Shown here: one piece after another, positions 29,652 to 37,974 of the stretch | How positions within the stretch are numbered: position 1 is the stretch's first letter | Layout of the letters: every line of letters begins with the position of its first letter | NCBI GenBank assembly: GCA_964196195.1 | Contig: CAXMSE010000005.1 | Location: 1 to 38,165 of the forward strand | DNA length: 38,165 nucleotides | Direction of reading: 5' to 3' | Source: OFTM10 sp964196195 | Lineage (GTDB): Bacteria > Actinomycetota > Acidimicrobiia > Acidimicrobiales > Aldehydirespiratoraceae | Notes under the pieces: model-generated | What the model saw: the letters and a program-made list of their open reading frames with translations, nothing else | The model's database searches: none | Told to the model about the DNA's origin: nothing | Made by a program: the position numbers and the translations under genes

Positions 29652-29878
29652 TAGCTGGCGTAGCGCAGCCGAACGGGATCGTCGCCACCGCGGCGATCCC
29701 GAAGCTCCCACCCTCGAGGCGGTTGGGTGCGGTCGCCATGAAGACGACAGAGGTCGTGGTTGGCCGGGTGATCCTCGGTGCTCAAGTCGTCGAGCCACAC
29801 GGTTTGGCGGTCGTAGGCGTAAGACAGGGTGGTATCGGCACCATGGCCACAACCCGGACGCGCACACCTTCGATTCAC
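29651..29878 (-). CDS. DUF3499 small cysteine protein
   Basis: A 75-residue actinobacterial DUF3499 protein: RRCARPGCGHGADTTLSYAYDRQTVWLDDL, then HDLCRLHGDRTQPPRGWELRD. Two Cys from CARPGC plus Cys and His from DLCRLH form a likely zinc site. The GTG at 29878 is chosen over the one at 29887 because a TACCGT -10 box (29886-29891) ends 7 nt before it and overlaps the other. DUF3499 genes stand just upstream of manB in mycobacteria and streptomycetes; here CPBP, zinc-ribbon, membrane-protein and GT2 genes come between. Function unknown. Confidence 0.88.
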   Translation of the reverse strand: MNRRCARPGCGHGADTTLSYAYDRQTVWLDDLSTEDHPANHDLCRLHGDRTQPPRGWELRDRRGGDDPVRLRYAS

Positions 29879-29885
29879 AGCCCGC

Positions 29886-29891
29886 ACGGTA
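29886..29891 (-). promoter_or_regulatory. Putative -10 box of the DUF3499-manA run
   Basis: TACCGT on the minus strand ends 7 nt before GTG 29878 and gives a leaderless mRNA. It is the most upstream candidate promoter for the long minus-strand run that continues to ahcY. Confidence 0.4.
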
Positions 29892-29979
29892 TCCCCCTAA
29901 CAAGCACACGACGCGGACCGACAGGGCAGAACCGTTCGTCCCGGGATTCCAACGCTGCGGATGACGGCCCCCACCCGTC

Positions 29980-29985
29980 TAGCCT
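29980..29985 (+). promoter_or_regulatory. Putative -10 box of ftsH
   Basis: TAGCCT ends 8 nt before the ATG at 29994, while an earlier in-frame ATG at 29961 lies upstream of it. This supports 29994 as the start and a leaderless transcript. Confidence 0.4.
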
Positions 29986-29993
29986 TGAGAGCC

Positions 29994-31928
29994 ATGGCGT
30001 CGAACCCACCACCACCACCACCGCCCCCGCCCCCCCAGAGCGATGGCGACGGCTCCGACGGCGCCAAGAGTCGCACGTCCACGGGATGGTCGCGTTACGC
30101 GGTCTGGATCCTGCTGGGATCGGTGCTGGCTGTGTTTCTCGTGACCTCCCTCGCGGGCGACGACTCCCGAGAGGACGTCGTCTACTCCGATTTCCTGGAG
30201 CGCGTCACCGAGAGCCAGGTGGTGGAAGTCATCTACGACAACTCAGACGGCGGCATCAAGTTCACCGATACCAGTGCCCTCGAGTTCTCCACTATCGGAC
30301 CGATTCCCCTCCCCGACGACGATCACGCCCTCATCACCTCGCTCACCGACTTCGAGTTCGAAAACTCCCAGCCAAACTTCTTTGTCTCCATGATCCCCCT
30401 GCTGATCCCGGTCACCCTCCTGATCGTGTTCTTCGTGTGGATGCAGCGCCGCGCGCAGGGTCAGATGGGCAGCATCATGTCGATCGGTCGGAGTAAGGCG
30501 AAGACCTACTCCACCGAACGCCCCGGCACGATCTTCGACGACGTTGCCGGGTACGAAGGTGTGAAGCAAGAGATCACCGAGATCGTTGATTTCTTGAAAC
30601 ATCCCGAACAGTTCGCGGAAATCGGAGCGCGGGTCCCCAAAGGCGTGCTGCTCGTAGGCCCACCCGGCACCGGCAAGACTCTGATCGCCAAGGCTGTCGC
30701 CGGCGAGGCCGGAGTACCCTTCTTGTCGGTTACCGGCTCGGACTTCATGGAGATGTTCGTGGGCGTCGGCGCCAGCCGAGTTCGCGACCTCTTCGAGTCG
30801 GCCCGCAAGATGGGCAAGGCCATCATCTTCATCGACGAGATCGACTCCATCGGCCGCAAACGCGGAGCCGGACTCGGTGGCGGCCACGACGAACGCGAGC
30901 AAACGCTCAACCAGATGCTCTCGGAGATGGACGGCTTCGAGGGATCCGAAGGCATCGTGATGATGGGGGCCACCAACCGCCCCGACATCCTCGACTCCGC
31001 CCTGCTGCGGCCGGGCCGGTTCGATCGCCAAGTCGTGGTGCCCCTGCCCGAACTGTCCGACCGTGCCGCGATCCTGAAAGTCCACTCGAAGGGCAAGCGT
31101 GTGGCATCCGATCTCGACCTCGAGCTGCTCGCTCGCGGTACGCCCGGGATGAGCGGCGCCGATCTCGCCAACCTCATCAACGAGGCCGCGCTCTATGCGG
31201 TCCGCGATGGGGCCGATGAAATCCACCAGCGTCACGTTGAGCAGGCTCGCGACCGCGTGATCATGGGCCAGCGCCGCGAGTCCATGGCCCTTTCCGACGA
31301 CGAGAAGGAGTCGATCGCCTACCACGAAGCCGGCCACGCCGTCTGCGCAGTGGTGCTGCCAACCGCCGATCCCCTCCACAAGGTCACGATCATCCCCAGC
31401 GGGATGGCCCTCGGGGTCACCATGCAGCTCCCCGAAGAAGAACGCCACATCTACCGTGAGGACTACATCCTCGACCGATTGGTCGTGATGTTCGGTGGCC
31501 GCATGGCCGAAGATCTGGTGTTCGGTCTCATGTCTACCGGCGCCTCCAATGACCTACTGCAGGCCACCGGGCTTGCCCGCAACATGGTGCGCGAGTGGGG
31601 AATGTCTCGCGAGATCGGACCCATGGCATGGGGCTCTCACAACCAGGTGTTCCTCGGCGAGGACATGATGCAGACTCGCGACTACTCCGACGAGACCGCC
31701 CGCGTCATCGACACCGAAGTGGAGAGAATTCTTCGCGAGCAGCAGGACCGCAGCCGCGAGACCCTCATCGAGTACCGCCTCGGCCTCGATCTGGTGGCCC
31801 GGGCGTTACTCGAACACGAGACCATCTCCGGCAGCGAAGTCGAGCGCCTCATTGAGGTATCCCGCACGACCTCCACTGCTGAGCCTCAGCCCGCCGAGGT
31901 CGGCTCAGGCGACGACACCACCGCCTGA
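29994..31928 (+). CDS. ftsH: ATP-dependent zinc metalloprotease FtsH
   Basis: A 644-residue FtsH, the membrane-anchored AAA+ protease for misfolded membrane proteins and some regulators. Two N-terminal helices (about 33-53 and 133-150) flank an outer domain. The AAA module has Walker A GPPGTGKT (about 223-230), Walker B IIFIDEID, and the second-region-of-homology Arg in ALLRPGRFDR. The protease domain has HEAGH (zinc) and the third ligand Asp in SNDLLQAT. Residues 5-14 are ten consecutive prolines just before the acidic linker, a strong EF-P-dependent stall motif. The ATG at 29994 is preferred from the -10 box position and the family start. A thioredoxin-like gene follows 2 nt later. Confidence 0.97.
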   Translation: MASNPPPPPPPPPPQSDGDGSDGAKSRTSTGWSRYAVWILLGSVLAVFLVTSLAGDDSREDVVYSDFLERVTESQVVEVIYDNSDGGIKFTDTSALEFSTIGPIPLPDDDHALITSLTDFEFENSQPNFFVSMIPLLIPVTLLIVFFVWMQRRAQGQMGSIMSIGRSKAKTYSTERPGTIFDDVAGYEGVKQEITEIVDFLKHPEQFAEIGARVPKGVLLVGPPGTGKTLIAKAVAGEAGVPFLSVTGSDFMEMFVGVGASRVRDLFESARKMGKAIIFIDEIDSIGRKRGAGLGGGHDEREQTLNQMLSEMDGFEGSEGIVMMGATNRPDILDSALLRPGRFDRQVVVPLPELSDRAAILKVHSKGKRVASDLDLELLARGTPGMSGADLANLINEAALYAVRDGADEIHQRHVEQARDRVIMGQRRESMALSDDEKESIAYHEAGHAVCAVVLPTADPLHKVTIIPSGMALGVTMQLPEEERHIYREDYILDRLVVMFGGRMAEDLVFGLMSTGASNDLLQATGLARNMVREWGMSREIGPMAWGSHNQVFLGEDMMQTRDYSDETARVIDTEVERILREQQDRSRETLIEYRLGLDLVARALLEHETISGSEVERLIEVSRTTSTAEPQPAEVGSGDDTTA

Positions 31929-31930
31929 GT

Positions 31931-32338
31931 GTGGAACGAATCGTCCTGGTCGTAGGGGCGGTGCTGGTGGCCGCTCTCGTCGCCGCGGTGCTCGGACGGC
32001 GGCCCGACCGCCCGGCGTCGAATACCCACAACGTCCCGCGACTCCTCGACCGACTCGACTTCGATAGACCCGAAGCACCGTGGTTGGTAGCCGTTTTCAC
32101 CTCCGCCACCTGCAACACGTGTGCGGGGGTGCTGGCGCGCGCTCGTCCTCTGGAAAGCGCGGACGTGGCCGTGCAGGAGCTCGAAGTCGGGGCAGCAATC
32201 GCCATCCACGAGCGCTACAAGATCGATGCCGTGCCCACCCTCGTGATCGCCGACACCGAAGGCGAAGTCCAGCGAGCCTTCCTCGGCCCGGTCAGCACCA
32301 CCGAGCTATGGGCCGCCCTGGCCGAAGCGCGGGCCTGA
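31931..32338 (+). CDS. Membrane-anchored thioredoxin-like protein
   Basis: A 135-residue protein with an N-terminal hydrophobic helix (about 4-21) and a thioredoxin fold from about residue 45. The redox motif is C61-N-T-C64 in FTSATCNTCAGV, and the cis-proline is P102 in AVPTLVIADTEG. The N-terminal helix suggests the domain faces outward; the CNTC centre fits reductases as well as oxidases. It begins 2 nt after ftsH with GTG and is surely co-transcribed, which links it to membrane-protein quality control by inference. It ends 3 nt from the convergent DUF5719 gene. Confidence 0.85.
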   Translation: MERIVLVVGAVLVAALVAAVLGRRPDRPASNTHNVPRLLDRLDFDRPEAPWLVAVFTSATCNTCAGVLARARPLESADVAVQELEVGAAIAIHERYKIDAVPTLVIADTEGEVQRAFLGPVSTTELWAALAEARA

Positions 32339-32341
32339 CCA

Positions 32342-33760
32342 CTACTCCACCGATACAACCGGCAGCGGCGCGTCGGCAATCACTGCGCTGGATATTTGAC
32401 GCGAGGTGAAGCCCACGATGTAGCGACCGACCACCACGGGTGCCGATGCTTCCACCACCACGATCGGTCTGGCACCGCCGAGATCGGCCGCATCGAAGCT
32501 GGTGCGTCGACGAGGACCCAGCTCGACGGTGGTGACGTCGCGTCGCCCGTCTTCGTCGACCACGACGAGAGTGATGCTTGCGATTTCGCTCGCCGAGGGA
32601 TTCACAACCGATATCGAGCTCGCATCGCCATCGAGCGGGGCGATCCAACGCAGAGACGCGGCGTCCTGCGCGGGAGCGGCAGCCACCCCGACGACATCAT
32701 CGGAGGACAGGGGCACGGTGCTCTCCACCATCGCGGCGACGGGTACGTCGGTGAGCGACCTGACGATGAGCGCAAAGTCGTCGAGTTCGCTGAGGCGCGC
32801 CTCTATCGACAGGTCGACGCGGACGGTGCGGCCGGGCCGGACCGTGAGCTCGATCGGGTCGAGGGTGGCCGTCCCATCGGTGAGGATCTCGAGATCGACC
32901 TCAGCGGTTTCGGTCGGGGAAGGATTGGTGACAGTCACCACGTCGGTGCGGCCCGCAGCGCGTGAAACCAAGGGAAGAACCGCGACGACAGCCCCATCAG
33001 GCGTAGCCGGAGTGACAGTGAGCCCGCGCACCTCCTCGCTGTCGTGCACCTGCACGCGAGAAGCTGCGATCCGTCCCGCGACGACATCGATTCGAGCGCT
33101 CACCCTGGCTGCCACCGTGACCTCTTCGGTGACATCTATCACGGCGAGACGGCGGCCCGGCACCACCACCGCGGCGAGCGAGTCGGGGCCGACATCGGCA
33201 TCGAACGAGATGTCGATCACGGCGTCCTCATGGAACGGGTTGAGCATCAACAAGAGCATTCGCTCACCATGGAAGAGCTCTCTCGTGGCGCCATCGGTGA
33301 CGATGAACTGTTCGGCGGTGCGAGTGAAGCAAGGCGATCGGTCGGTGCCGGTGGTGCCGTCGTAGGTCTGCTCGACCACCACGTCGGGATCGAATACCTC
33401 CACGACTGCGCCGACCCACTCTGATCCCGGCGCGAGATCGGGGAGTGAAACGGCGAGTCGAGTACCCGCGTCCAATGAGAAACTCACGGGACTGGGGACG
33501 TCTTCAGCGTCGGACCTGAACGCCGATACCTCGGCGCGAGCGACGCCATCCCCCGCGTTGACGATTTCAAGCCCGGCAGCCGCCCGACCCGTCACATCCG
33601 ACCCACCGGGACAGAACCAGGTACCCGCGTTGGAGACGGGCACGGCCACCGTGACGGGGTCTGCAAGTCGCTCAAAGTCGCGTTCATCGAGGTCGATCAC
33701 GAATCCGACGGCGATCAGACCCCCGATCAGCACTATCGAGAGCGTCCGCAGGGCGCGCAT
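32342..33760 (-). CDS. DUF5719 exported protein
   Basis: A 472-residue protein starting with a short basic head and one hydrophobic helix (MRALRTLSIVLIGGLIAVGFVI), then all-beta sequence outside the membrane with repeating VTNPSPTETAEVDLEILTDG- and ISVVNPSASEIASITLVV-type strands. This is the pattern of the actinobacterial DUF5719 family, seemingly several immunoglobulin-like domains. WFCPGG near residue 48 is a family landmark. The ATG at 33760 overlaps the TGA of the GT2 gene (TGATG), so the two are coupled. DUF5719 genes regularly follow such glycosyltransferases; a role as partner or substrate in cell-surface glycan display is inferred only. Confidence 0.85.
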   Translation of the reverse strand: MRALRTLSIVLIGGLIAVGFVIDLDERDFERLADPVTVAVPVSNAGTWFCPGGSDVTGRAAAGLEIVNAGDGVARAEVSAFRSDAEDVPSPVSFSLDAGTRLAVSLPDLAPGSEWVGAVVEVFDPDVVVEQTYDGTTGTDRSPCFTRTAEQFIVTDGATRELFHGERMLLLMLNPFHEDAVIDISFDADVGPDSLAAVVVPGRRLAVIDVTEEVTVAARVSARIDVVAGRIAASRVQVHDSEEVRGLTVTPATPDGAVVAVLPLVSRAAGRTDVVTVTNPSPTETAEVDLEILTDGTATLDPIELTVRPGRTVRVDLSIEARLSELDDFALIVRSLTDVPVAAMVESTVPLSSDDVVGVAAAPAQDAASLRWIAPLDGDASSISVVNPSASEIASITLVVVDEDGRRDVTTVELGPRRRTSFDAADLGGARPIVVVEASAPVVVGRYIVGFTSRQISSAVIADAPLPVVSVE

Positions 33761-36700
33761 CAGGCGGCCTTCCGGCCGACTAGGCGTCGAAGCTGGGCCG
33801 ACGCCAACAAAACGAGGACGAGGAGTTGACCGACGAGCGCCAGGCGTCGCCAAAGCGGGGTGGCATAGGAAAGGGTGGCAGCCCCGCCATCAGCGGGCAC
33901 GAACGCCGTTGCCCAGCCGAGCGCACGCCGCCGCGTGGCGGCCTGCCCATCGACCTCCAGCGACCAGCCGGCGTCCGGCGTCTGGGCGACAAGAACTTCG
34001 GTGCCCGGTGGCACTGAACCTTCGATGGATTCACCGGTACCGGAAAGCACAGCGGCGGTTCCGGTGAGCGGCTTCTGCGCGAGGTCGAACAGGTCGTCGA
34101 TGCCTTCATCGAACCCACCGACGGCCGCCGAACGCACGCTCGTCCATTCGGTGTTCTCGTAGACACGCACTGCGCTGTTGACACCCACGAGCTGGCGAAG
34201 ATCGAGCTGGCCGTCGAGTGCCTCCACAACGGCCCGAGGAGCCGGCAGGGCATGGTCGGCGTCGCTGAACGGTGCAGGAGCAAGTCGATCCATCACCACG
34301 ATGTAGCGAACGCCCAGGCCGCCGAACAGGCGGCCGGCGCGCGACGTGTCGCCGGCGATGGTGGACTCGACCACCGCCTCGATGAGTGCCCCGCTCCCCT
34401 CATCGGCCGGGATGTGTCGATCAGAGATCGTGGGGAGCCCATCGAGGGTGGCCAACCACGCCAGGCCTCCACCCAACTCTCGTCCGGTGGCCGGCAACAG
34501 GGCCGGGTCTCCGAGCCACACCACCCGGTAGCTCCCCTCCACGCCGGGATCTACGAACGGCAGGGTGGTGGTGAAGTCGCCACGACCGAGCCCCCATCGC
34601 CCAGACTCGACTGCGGCCAGGGTGGGTAGGCCAGCCAGCACGGAAGCCACCAGAGCGGCGGGAAGGAGGGCCTGGCGCCAGCCGAATCTGCTGGTACGAA
34701 TATCGTGCTCTACCGAGGTGACAGCGACCCCCGCGAGCCCGGCGACCGCGGCCGCCGCGGGAGCGAGCATCAGGGCGGGGTCGGGGAGGCCGAACGACAA
34801 CCAGCCGCGGGCCGATACGAGGACCAAGCCCCACGACACCAGGGCGACGAACCACAAGCGAACAGCAAGGTCGAATCGCCACGAACGCCCGATCAGAAGG
34901 GGCCCCGAGATAGGTATGGCCAGTGCCCACACCAGCGTGCTCCAGTCGTCGGGACCGACGGAGAACCGCAGCAACGAACTCAACGAAAGTGTGGAGGCCG
35001 CACCCGAACGCCCCTCGGCAAGCATCGCCCACGAGGGGTTGCCGACGACAAGGTCGAGAGTCTGGGGCAGGGCGACCACTCCGAGACACACCACACCCCC
35101 CAGGATCACTATCAGGAGACGTCCGAGCCCGGCCGGATGAAGAGTAATGAGCGATCCGACCACCAAACCTGCTGCCACAACTGGAAGAAGAAGGATGGCA
35201 GCTGGTTCATAGATCACCGCCAGGCCGAGCACCGCGCCGAGTCCGACGATGTTGGACGGCAGGGACCTCACCGGGCCGGCCGCCACCCGGTACGGCGCCG
35301 ACGCCTGGGCCCGCAGCAGTACCGTGAGGAGCCAGGGCGCGACCGCATATCCGATGAGCCCCGAGCTCGACGCCGACGCGACGGCCGCCCAGGGCAGGGG
35401 GACGACGGCGTAGGCGATCAGGCTGCCGATCTGAGCCCGCCGGCTGCCGGTGACGCCGAGCATGCGCCAGGCACCGATGAGACCAATCAGGATCGGGCCG
35501 AGTATCCACAAGGTGCGGACGAACCCCACGGCCCCGCCAAGCACGGCCGCCAACACTCCAAGGAGTCCGACTCCACTCGGCACCACACCGGCGGATCCGA
35601 GGTCGCGATCGTTCCAGGAATTCCACCAATCGGAGATCAGCTCGCTCGACGAGTCGGGAAAGGCGGCGAAATCGCCGACCGCGGGCACTCCCGCGGTGAT
35701 GAACGCCCGCGATCCGAAGAACACGAACAACAACACGATCGCCCACGCGATGAGAGCGAAGCGCGTGGTGCCGGTGCGGATCGCCGATACCAGCTCCCGC
35801 CGGAAACGATCGTCGCCGCGTCCGATCTGACCGCGCACAAAGGCATTGATCCGCACACTTCCGACCTGCTGCACCGCGCGGATATCTGCGGGGCTGACGC
35901 TGGTGATCTCCTTGAGAGACCGACGGCGAGCCCGGGTCTCCTTGATCCGGGCGAGATTCCATGTCCACGCCCCCATCACATCAGCGACATGGGACAAGCG
36001 ACCGGTGGCAAGGGCGATGCCTGCCTCTCCGAGCGTCAGCACGACCATCGCCGGCAGGGTCACCAGCAACGAGAGCGATCCGCCGGTGATCAGAACGGTC
36101 CGTAGCTGATGACGGGCCCGCGTCCTTCTCACATCGTCGAGTCCCGAGCGCTCGACCATGCCCTCTCGATGGCGGGCGGTGGCATCTGGTGCCACGAGAA
36201 CCCGGGCCCCGGCGAGTTGGGCTCGCCAGCACAAGTCGACATCGTCGCCGCGGCGATTTATGCCATCGTCGTAGCCACCGAGGGTGCCGAACAACCCGGT
36301 GCGGATCAGGACGCACGCCGATGGCACGGCAAAGACGTCGGTGACGGCGTCGTATTGTTCTTGATCGAGTTCGGCGGGCTCGACCACCTCACCCGCCACC
36401 CCGAACCGGTCGACCACGAGTCCGACGTGCTGTAGATGCGCAGGCTGGTCCCATTCCACGAGCTTCGGGCCGATGATGCCGGCGTTGGATCGCAGGGACT
36501 CGGTTACCAATATCCGAACCGCATCGGGAGCAAGCGCCACATCGTCGTGGCACACGAGCAGGAAGGCGGGGTCGATGTCGGTCTCGAGCACCGCATTGGC
36601 GGCCGCGGCGAACCCATCGGTGTCGCTCGCATCGACGATGGTGGCGGCCGGAGCCACCGCCCGCACGCGCGTGGCCAACCCAGGATCGCCGGCTGCGTCG

Positions 36701-36909
36701 ATCACCATCAGTCCTAGGCGTGGGTAGTCCTGGGTGACGATGCTCTCCAGCGTCTCGGAGAACCACTCGCCCGGGTTGTTGGCAACCACGACGGCGGTGA
36801 CCGACGGGGTCGCATCTCGGGCAGCAGGCGTCGACTCCTCAGAAGTCTCGATGCCCGATGTCAGATCGACATCGTCGGCGCGCGAAAGATTCTCGTCGGT
36901 GGCGGCCAC
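33760..36909 (-). CDS. Large membrane glycosyltransferase family 2 protein
   Basis: A 1049-residue protein. After a 35-residue acidic leader, residues about 35-265 form a GT2 domain (TAVVVANNPGEWFSETLESIV, FLLVCHDDVALAPDAV as the metal-binding DxD-like site, and RRGDDVDLCWRAQLAGARV). The remainder has some 12-14 hydrophobic helices and an extracytoplasmic C-terminal domain (about 780-1010) before a last helix. The design, a cytosolic sugar transferase followed by a polytopic channel-like part, suggests a glycan polymerase/exporter or a lipid-linked galactofuranosyl/rhamnosyl-type enzyme; the donor is unknown. The GTG start at 36909 has a TAGCCT box 9 nt upstream. DUF5719 is coupled downstream. 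Divergent from the rmd-gmd operon, which could supply GDP-6-deoxyhexose. Confidence 0.88.
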   Translation of the reverse strand: MAATDENLSRADDVDLTSGIETSEESTPAARDATPSVTAVVVANNPGEWFSETLESIVTQDYPRLGLMVIDAAGDPGLATRVRAVAPAATIVDASDTDGFAAAANAVLETDIDPAFLLVCHDDVALAPDAVRILVTESLRSNAGIIGPKLVEWDQPAHLQHVGLVVDRFGVAGEVVEPAELDQEQYDAVTDVFAVPSACVLIRTGLFGTLGGYDDGINRRGDDVDLCWRAQLAGARVLVAPDATARHREGMVERSGLDDVRRTRARHQLRTVLITGGSLSLLVTLPAMVVLTLGEAGIALATGRLSHVADVMGAWTWNLARIKETRARRRSLKEITSVSPADIRAVQQVGSVRINAFVRGQIGRGDDRFRRELVSAIRTGTTRFALIAWAIVLLFVFFGSRAFITAGVPAVGDFAAFPDSSSELISDWWNSWNDRDLGSAGVVPSGVGLLGVLAAVLGGAVGFVRTLWILGPILIGLIGAWRMLGVTGSRRAQIGSLIAYAVVPLPWAAVASASSSGLIGYAVAPWLLTVLLRAQASAPYRVAAGPVRSLPSNIVGLGAVLGLAVIYEPAAILLLPVVAAGLVVGSLITLHPAGLGRLLIVILGGVVCLGVVALPQTLDLVVGNPSWAMLAEGRSGAASTLSLSSLLRFSVGPDDWSTLVWALAIPISGPLLIGRSWRFDLAVRLWFVALVSWGLVLVSARGWLSFGLPDPALMLAPAAAAVAGLAGVAVTSVEHDIRTSRFGWRQALLPAALVASVLAGLPTLAAVESGRWGLGRGDFTTTLPFVDPGVEGSYRVVWLGDPALLPATGRELGGGLAWLATLDGLPTISDRHIPADEGSGALIEAVVESTIAGDTSRAGRLFGGLGVRYIVVMDRLAPAPFSDADHALPAPRAVVEALDGQLDLRQLVGVNSAVRVYENTEWTSVRSAAVGGFDEGIDDLFDLAQKPLTGTAAVLSGTGESIEGSVPPGTEVLVAQTPDAGWSLEVDGQAATRRRALGWATAFVPADGGAATLSYATPLWRRLALVGQLLVLVLLASAQLRRLVGRKAA

Positions 36910-36918
36910 GATCGACGG

Positions 36919-36924
36919 AGGCTA
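36919..36924 (-). promoter_or_regulatory. Putative -10 box of the GT2-DUF5719 operon
   Basis: TAGCCT on the minus strand ends 9 nt before GTG 36909, consistent with a leaderless or near-leaderless message. It lies 70 nt from the divergent rmd promoter. Confidence 0.38.
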
Positions 36925-36970
36925 CATCTCCCGAGCCACGATCCCGGCCACACTCGAGGGAACAAGATGT

Positions 36971-36999
36971 TTGAAGGCCCCTCGGCGCGGCCGTAGAGT
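36971..36999 (+). promoter_or_regulatory. Promoter of the rmd-gmd operon
   Basis: TTGAAG (36971-36976) and TAGAGT (36994-36999) are separated by exactly 17 nt, the best -35/-10 pair seen in the window. Predicted transcription start is about 37006-37008, at the ATG of an 11-codon leader ORF. Confidence 0.65.
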
Positions 37000-37007
37000 C
37001 GGCGCCG

Positions 37008-37043
37008 ATGCCCACCCACCCGCCGCGTCTCCACCCCCGCTAG
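37008..37043 (+). CDS. Eleven-codon putative leader peptide before rmd
   Basis: ATG at 37008 lies 8 nt after the TAGAGT box and would be the first codon of a leaderless transcript. The frame encodes MPTHPPRLHPR, with four prolines in eleven residues, and stops at TAG 37041-37043, 3 nt before the rmd ATG, which has no Shine-Dalgarno of its own. Termination-reinitiation coupling is possible, with Pro/His/Arg-rich slow translation. It may instead be a chance frame. Confidence 0.4.
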   Translation: MPTHPPRLHPR

Positions 37044-37046
37044 ACG

Positions 37047-37958
37047 ATGCGGGCCTTGATCACAGGGGCCGACGGTTTCGTCGGACTTCACCTCAGCGAG
37101 CACCTCGCGGCCGAAGGCGACGAAGTGGTCGCCTCCGTCACCGACATCACTGACCGAAGTGCGCTCATCGCCGCGTTCTCCGCGGCCAAGCCCGAAGTCG
37201 TCTACCACCTCGCGGCTCAAGCCGACGTCGGTGGGTCCTGGAAGAGCCCGGTCGAGACCCTTCGGGTCAATGTCGAAGGCACCCTCAACACCCTCGATGC
37301 TGCCCGTCTCGCGGGAGCCCGTCGAGTCCTCGCCGTCACCAGCGCCGACATCTACGGCCGGGTGGAAGCCGACGACCTCCCCCTCACCGAAAGCCAGCCG
37401 ATCCGACCGGTCAGTCCCTACGCGGCCAGCAAGGGAGCGGCCGACATGCTCTGCCTCCAAGCTACCCTCGGCCACGGGCTCGATGTGGTGCGCGCCCGCT
37501 CATTCAATCATCTCGGCCCGGGGCAATCCGATCGATTCGTGGCCTCCGCGATCGCTTGTCGGATCGTCGCCAACGAGCGCTCCGGTGAGACCGACGTTCG
37601 CGTTGGCAACCTTGATGCTCGCCGCGACTTCACCGACGTGCGCGACGTGGTTGCTGCGTACCGACTCCTGATGATCCAAGGGGCTGCGGGTGAGGCTTAC
37701 CACGTCTGCAGTGGGGTCGACCGTTCGGTGGATGAGCTGGCTCATATCCTCATAGACCAAGCAACGATCAGCATACGGCTCGTACCCGACCCCGAGCTTC
37801 TTCGTCCGGTGGATCTGCGGGTGCTGCGAGGCGACAATACCAAGATACGAAAGTGCACGGGCTGGAGCCCAACAATCCCGATCGAGACAACCCTGCGCGA
37901 TCTGCTCGAGTCCTGGCGAGCCGGGCATGCGCCTTCGCCTTCCTTCCCTTCCCCCTAA
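37047..37958 (+). CDS. rmd: GDP-6-deoxy-4-keto-mannose reductase-like NAD-dependent epimerase/dehydratase
   Basis: A 303-residue extended-SDR protein. It has the Rossmann motif GADGFVG (7-13), the HLAAQADVGGSWKSP block, Ser/Thr in TSADIYG, the catalytic Y125-x3-K129 in SPYAASKGA, and RSFNHLGPGQSDRFV, the hallmark of GDP-6-deoxy-D-lyxo-4-hexulose reductase (RMD) and close relatives. It would reduce the gmd product to GDP-D-rhamnose; GDP-talose or another 6-deoxyhexose cannot be excluded. The ATG at 37047 has no ribosome-binding site. The gmd gene starts 16 nt downstream, so both steps are co-expressed. Confidence 0.85.
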   Translation: MRALITGADGFVGLHLSEHLAAEGDEVVASVTDITDRSALIAAFSAAKPEVVYHLAAQADVGGSWKSPVETLRVNVEGTLNTLDAARLAGARRVLAVTSADIYGRVEADDLPLTESQPIRPVSPYAASKGAADMLCLQATLGHGLDVVRARSFNHLGPGQSDRFVASAIACRIVANERSGETDVRVGNLDARRDFTDVRDVVAAYRLLMIQGAAGEAYHVCSGVDRSVDELAHILIDQATISIRLVPDPELLRPVDLRVLRGDNTKIRKCTGWSPTIPIETTLRDLLESWRAGHAPSPSFPSP

Positions 37959-37974
37959 ACAATCGAGGACTCTC

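Noticed and set aside
29652..29909. N-terminal extension of the CPBP protease by 86 residues
   Set aside because: It overlaps the DUF3499 gene and is low-complexity; the GTG that shares a base with the DUF3499 stop is the natural start.
34705..36105. 466-codon Arg/Pro/His-rich plus-strand frame
   Set aside because: Antisense to the 1049-residue glycosyltransferase; the composition is typical of a shadow frame.
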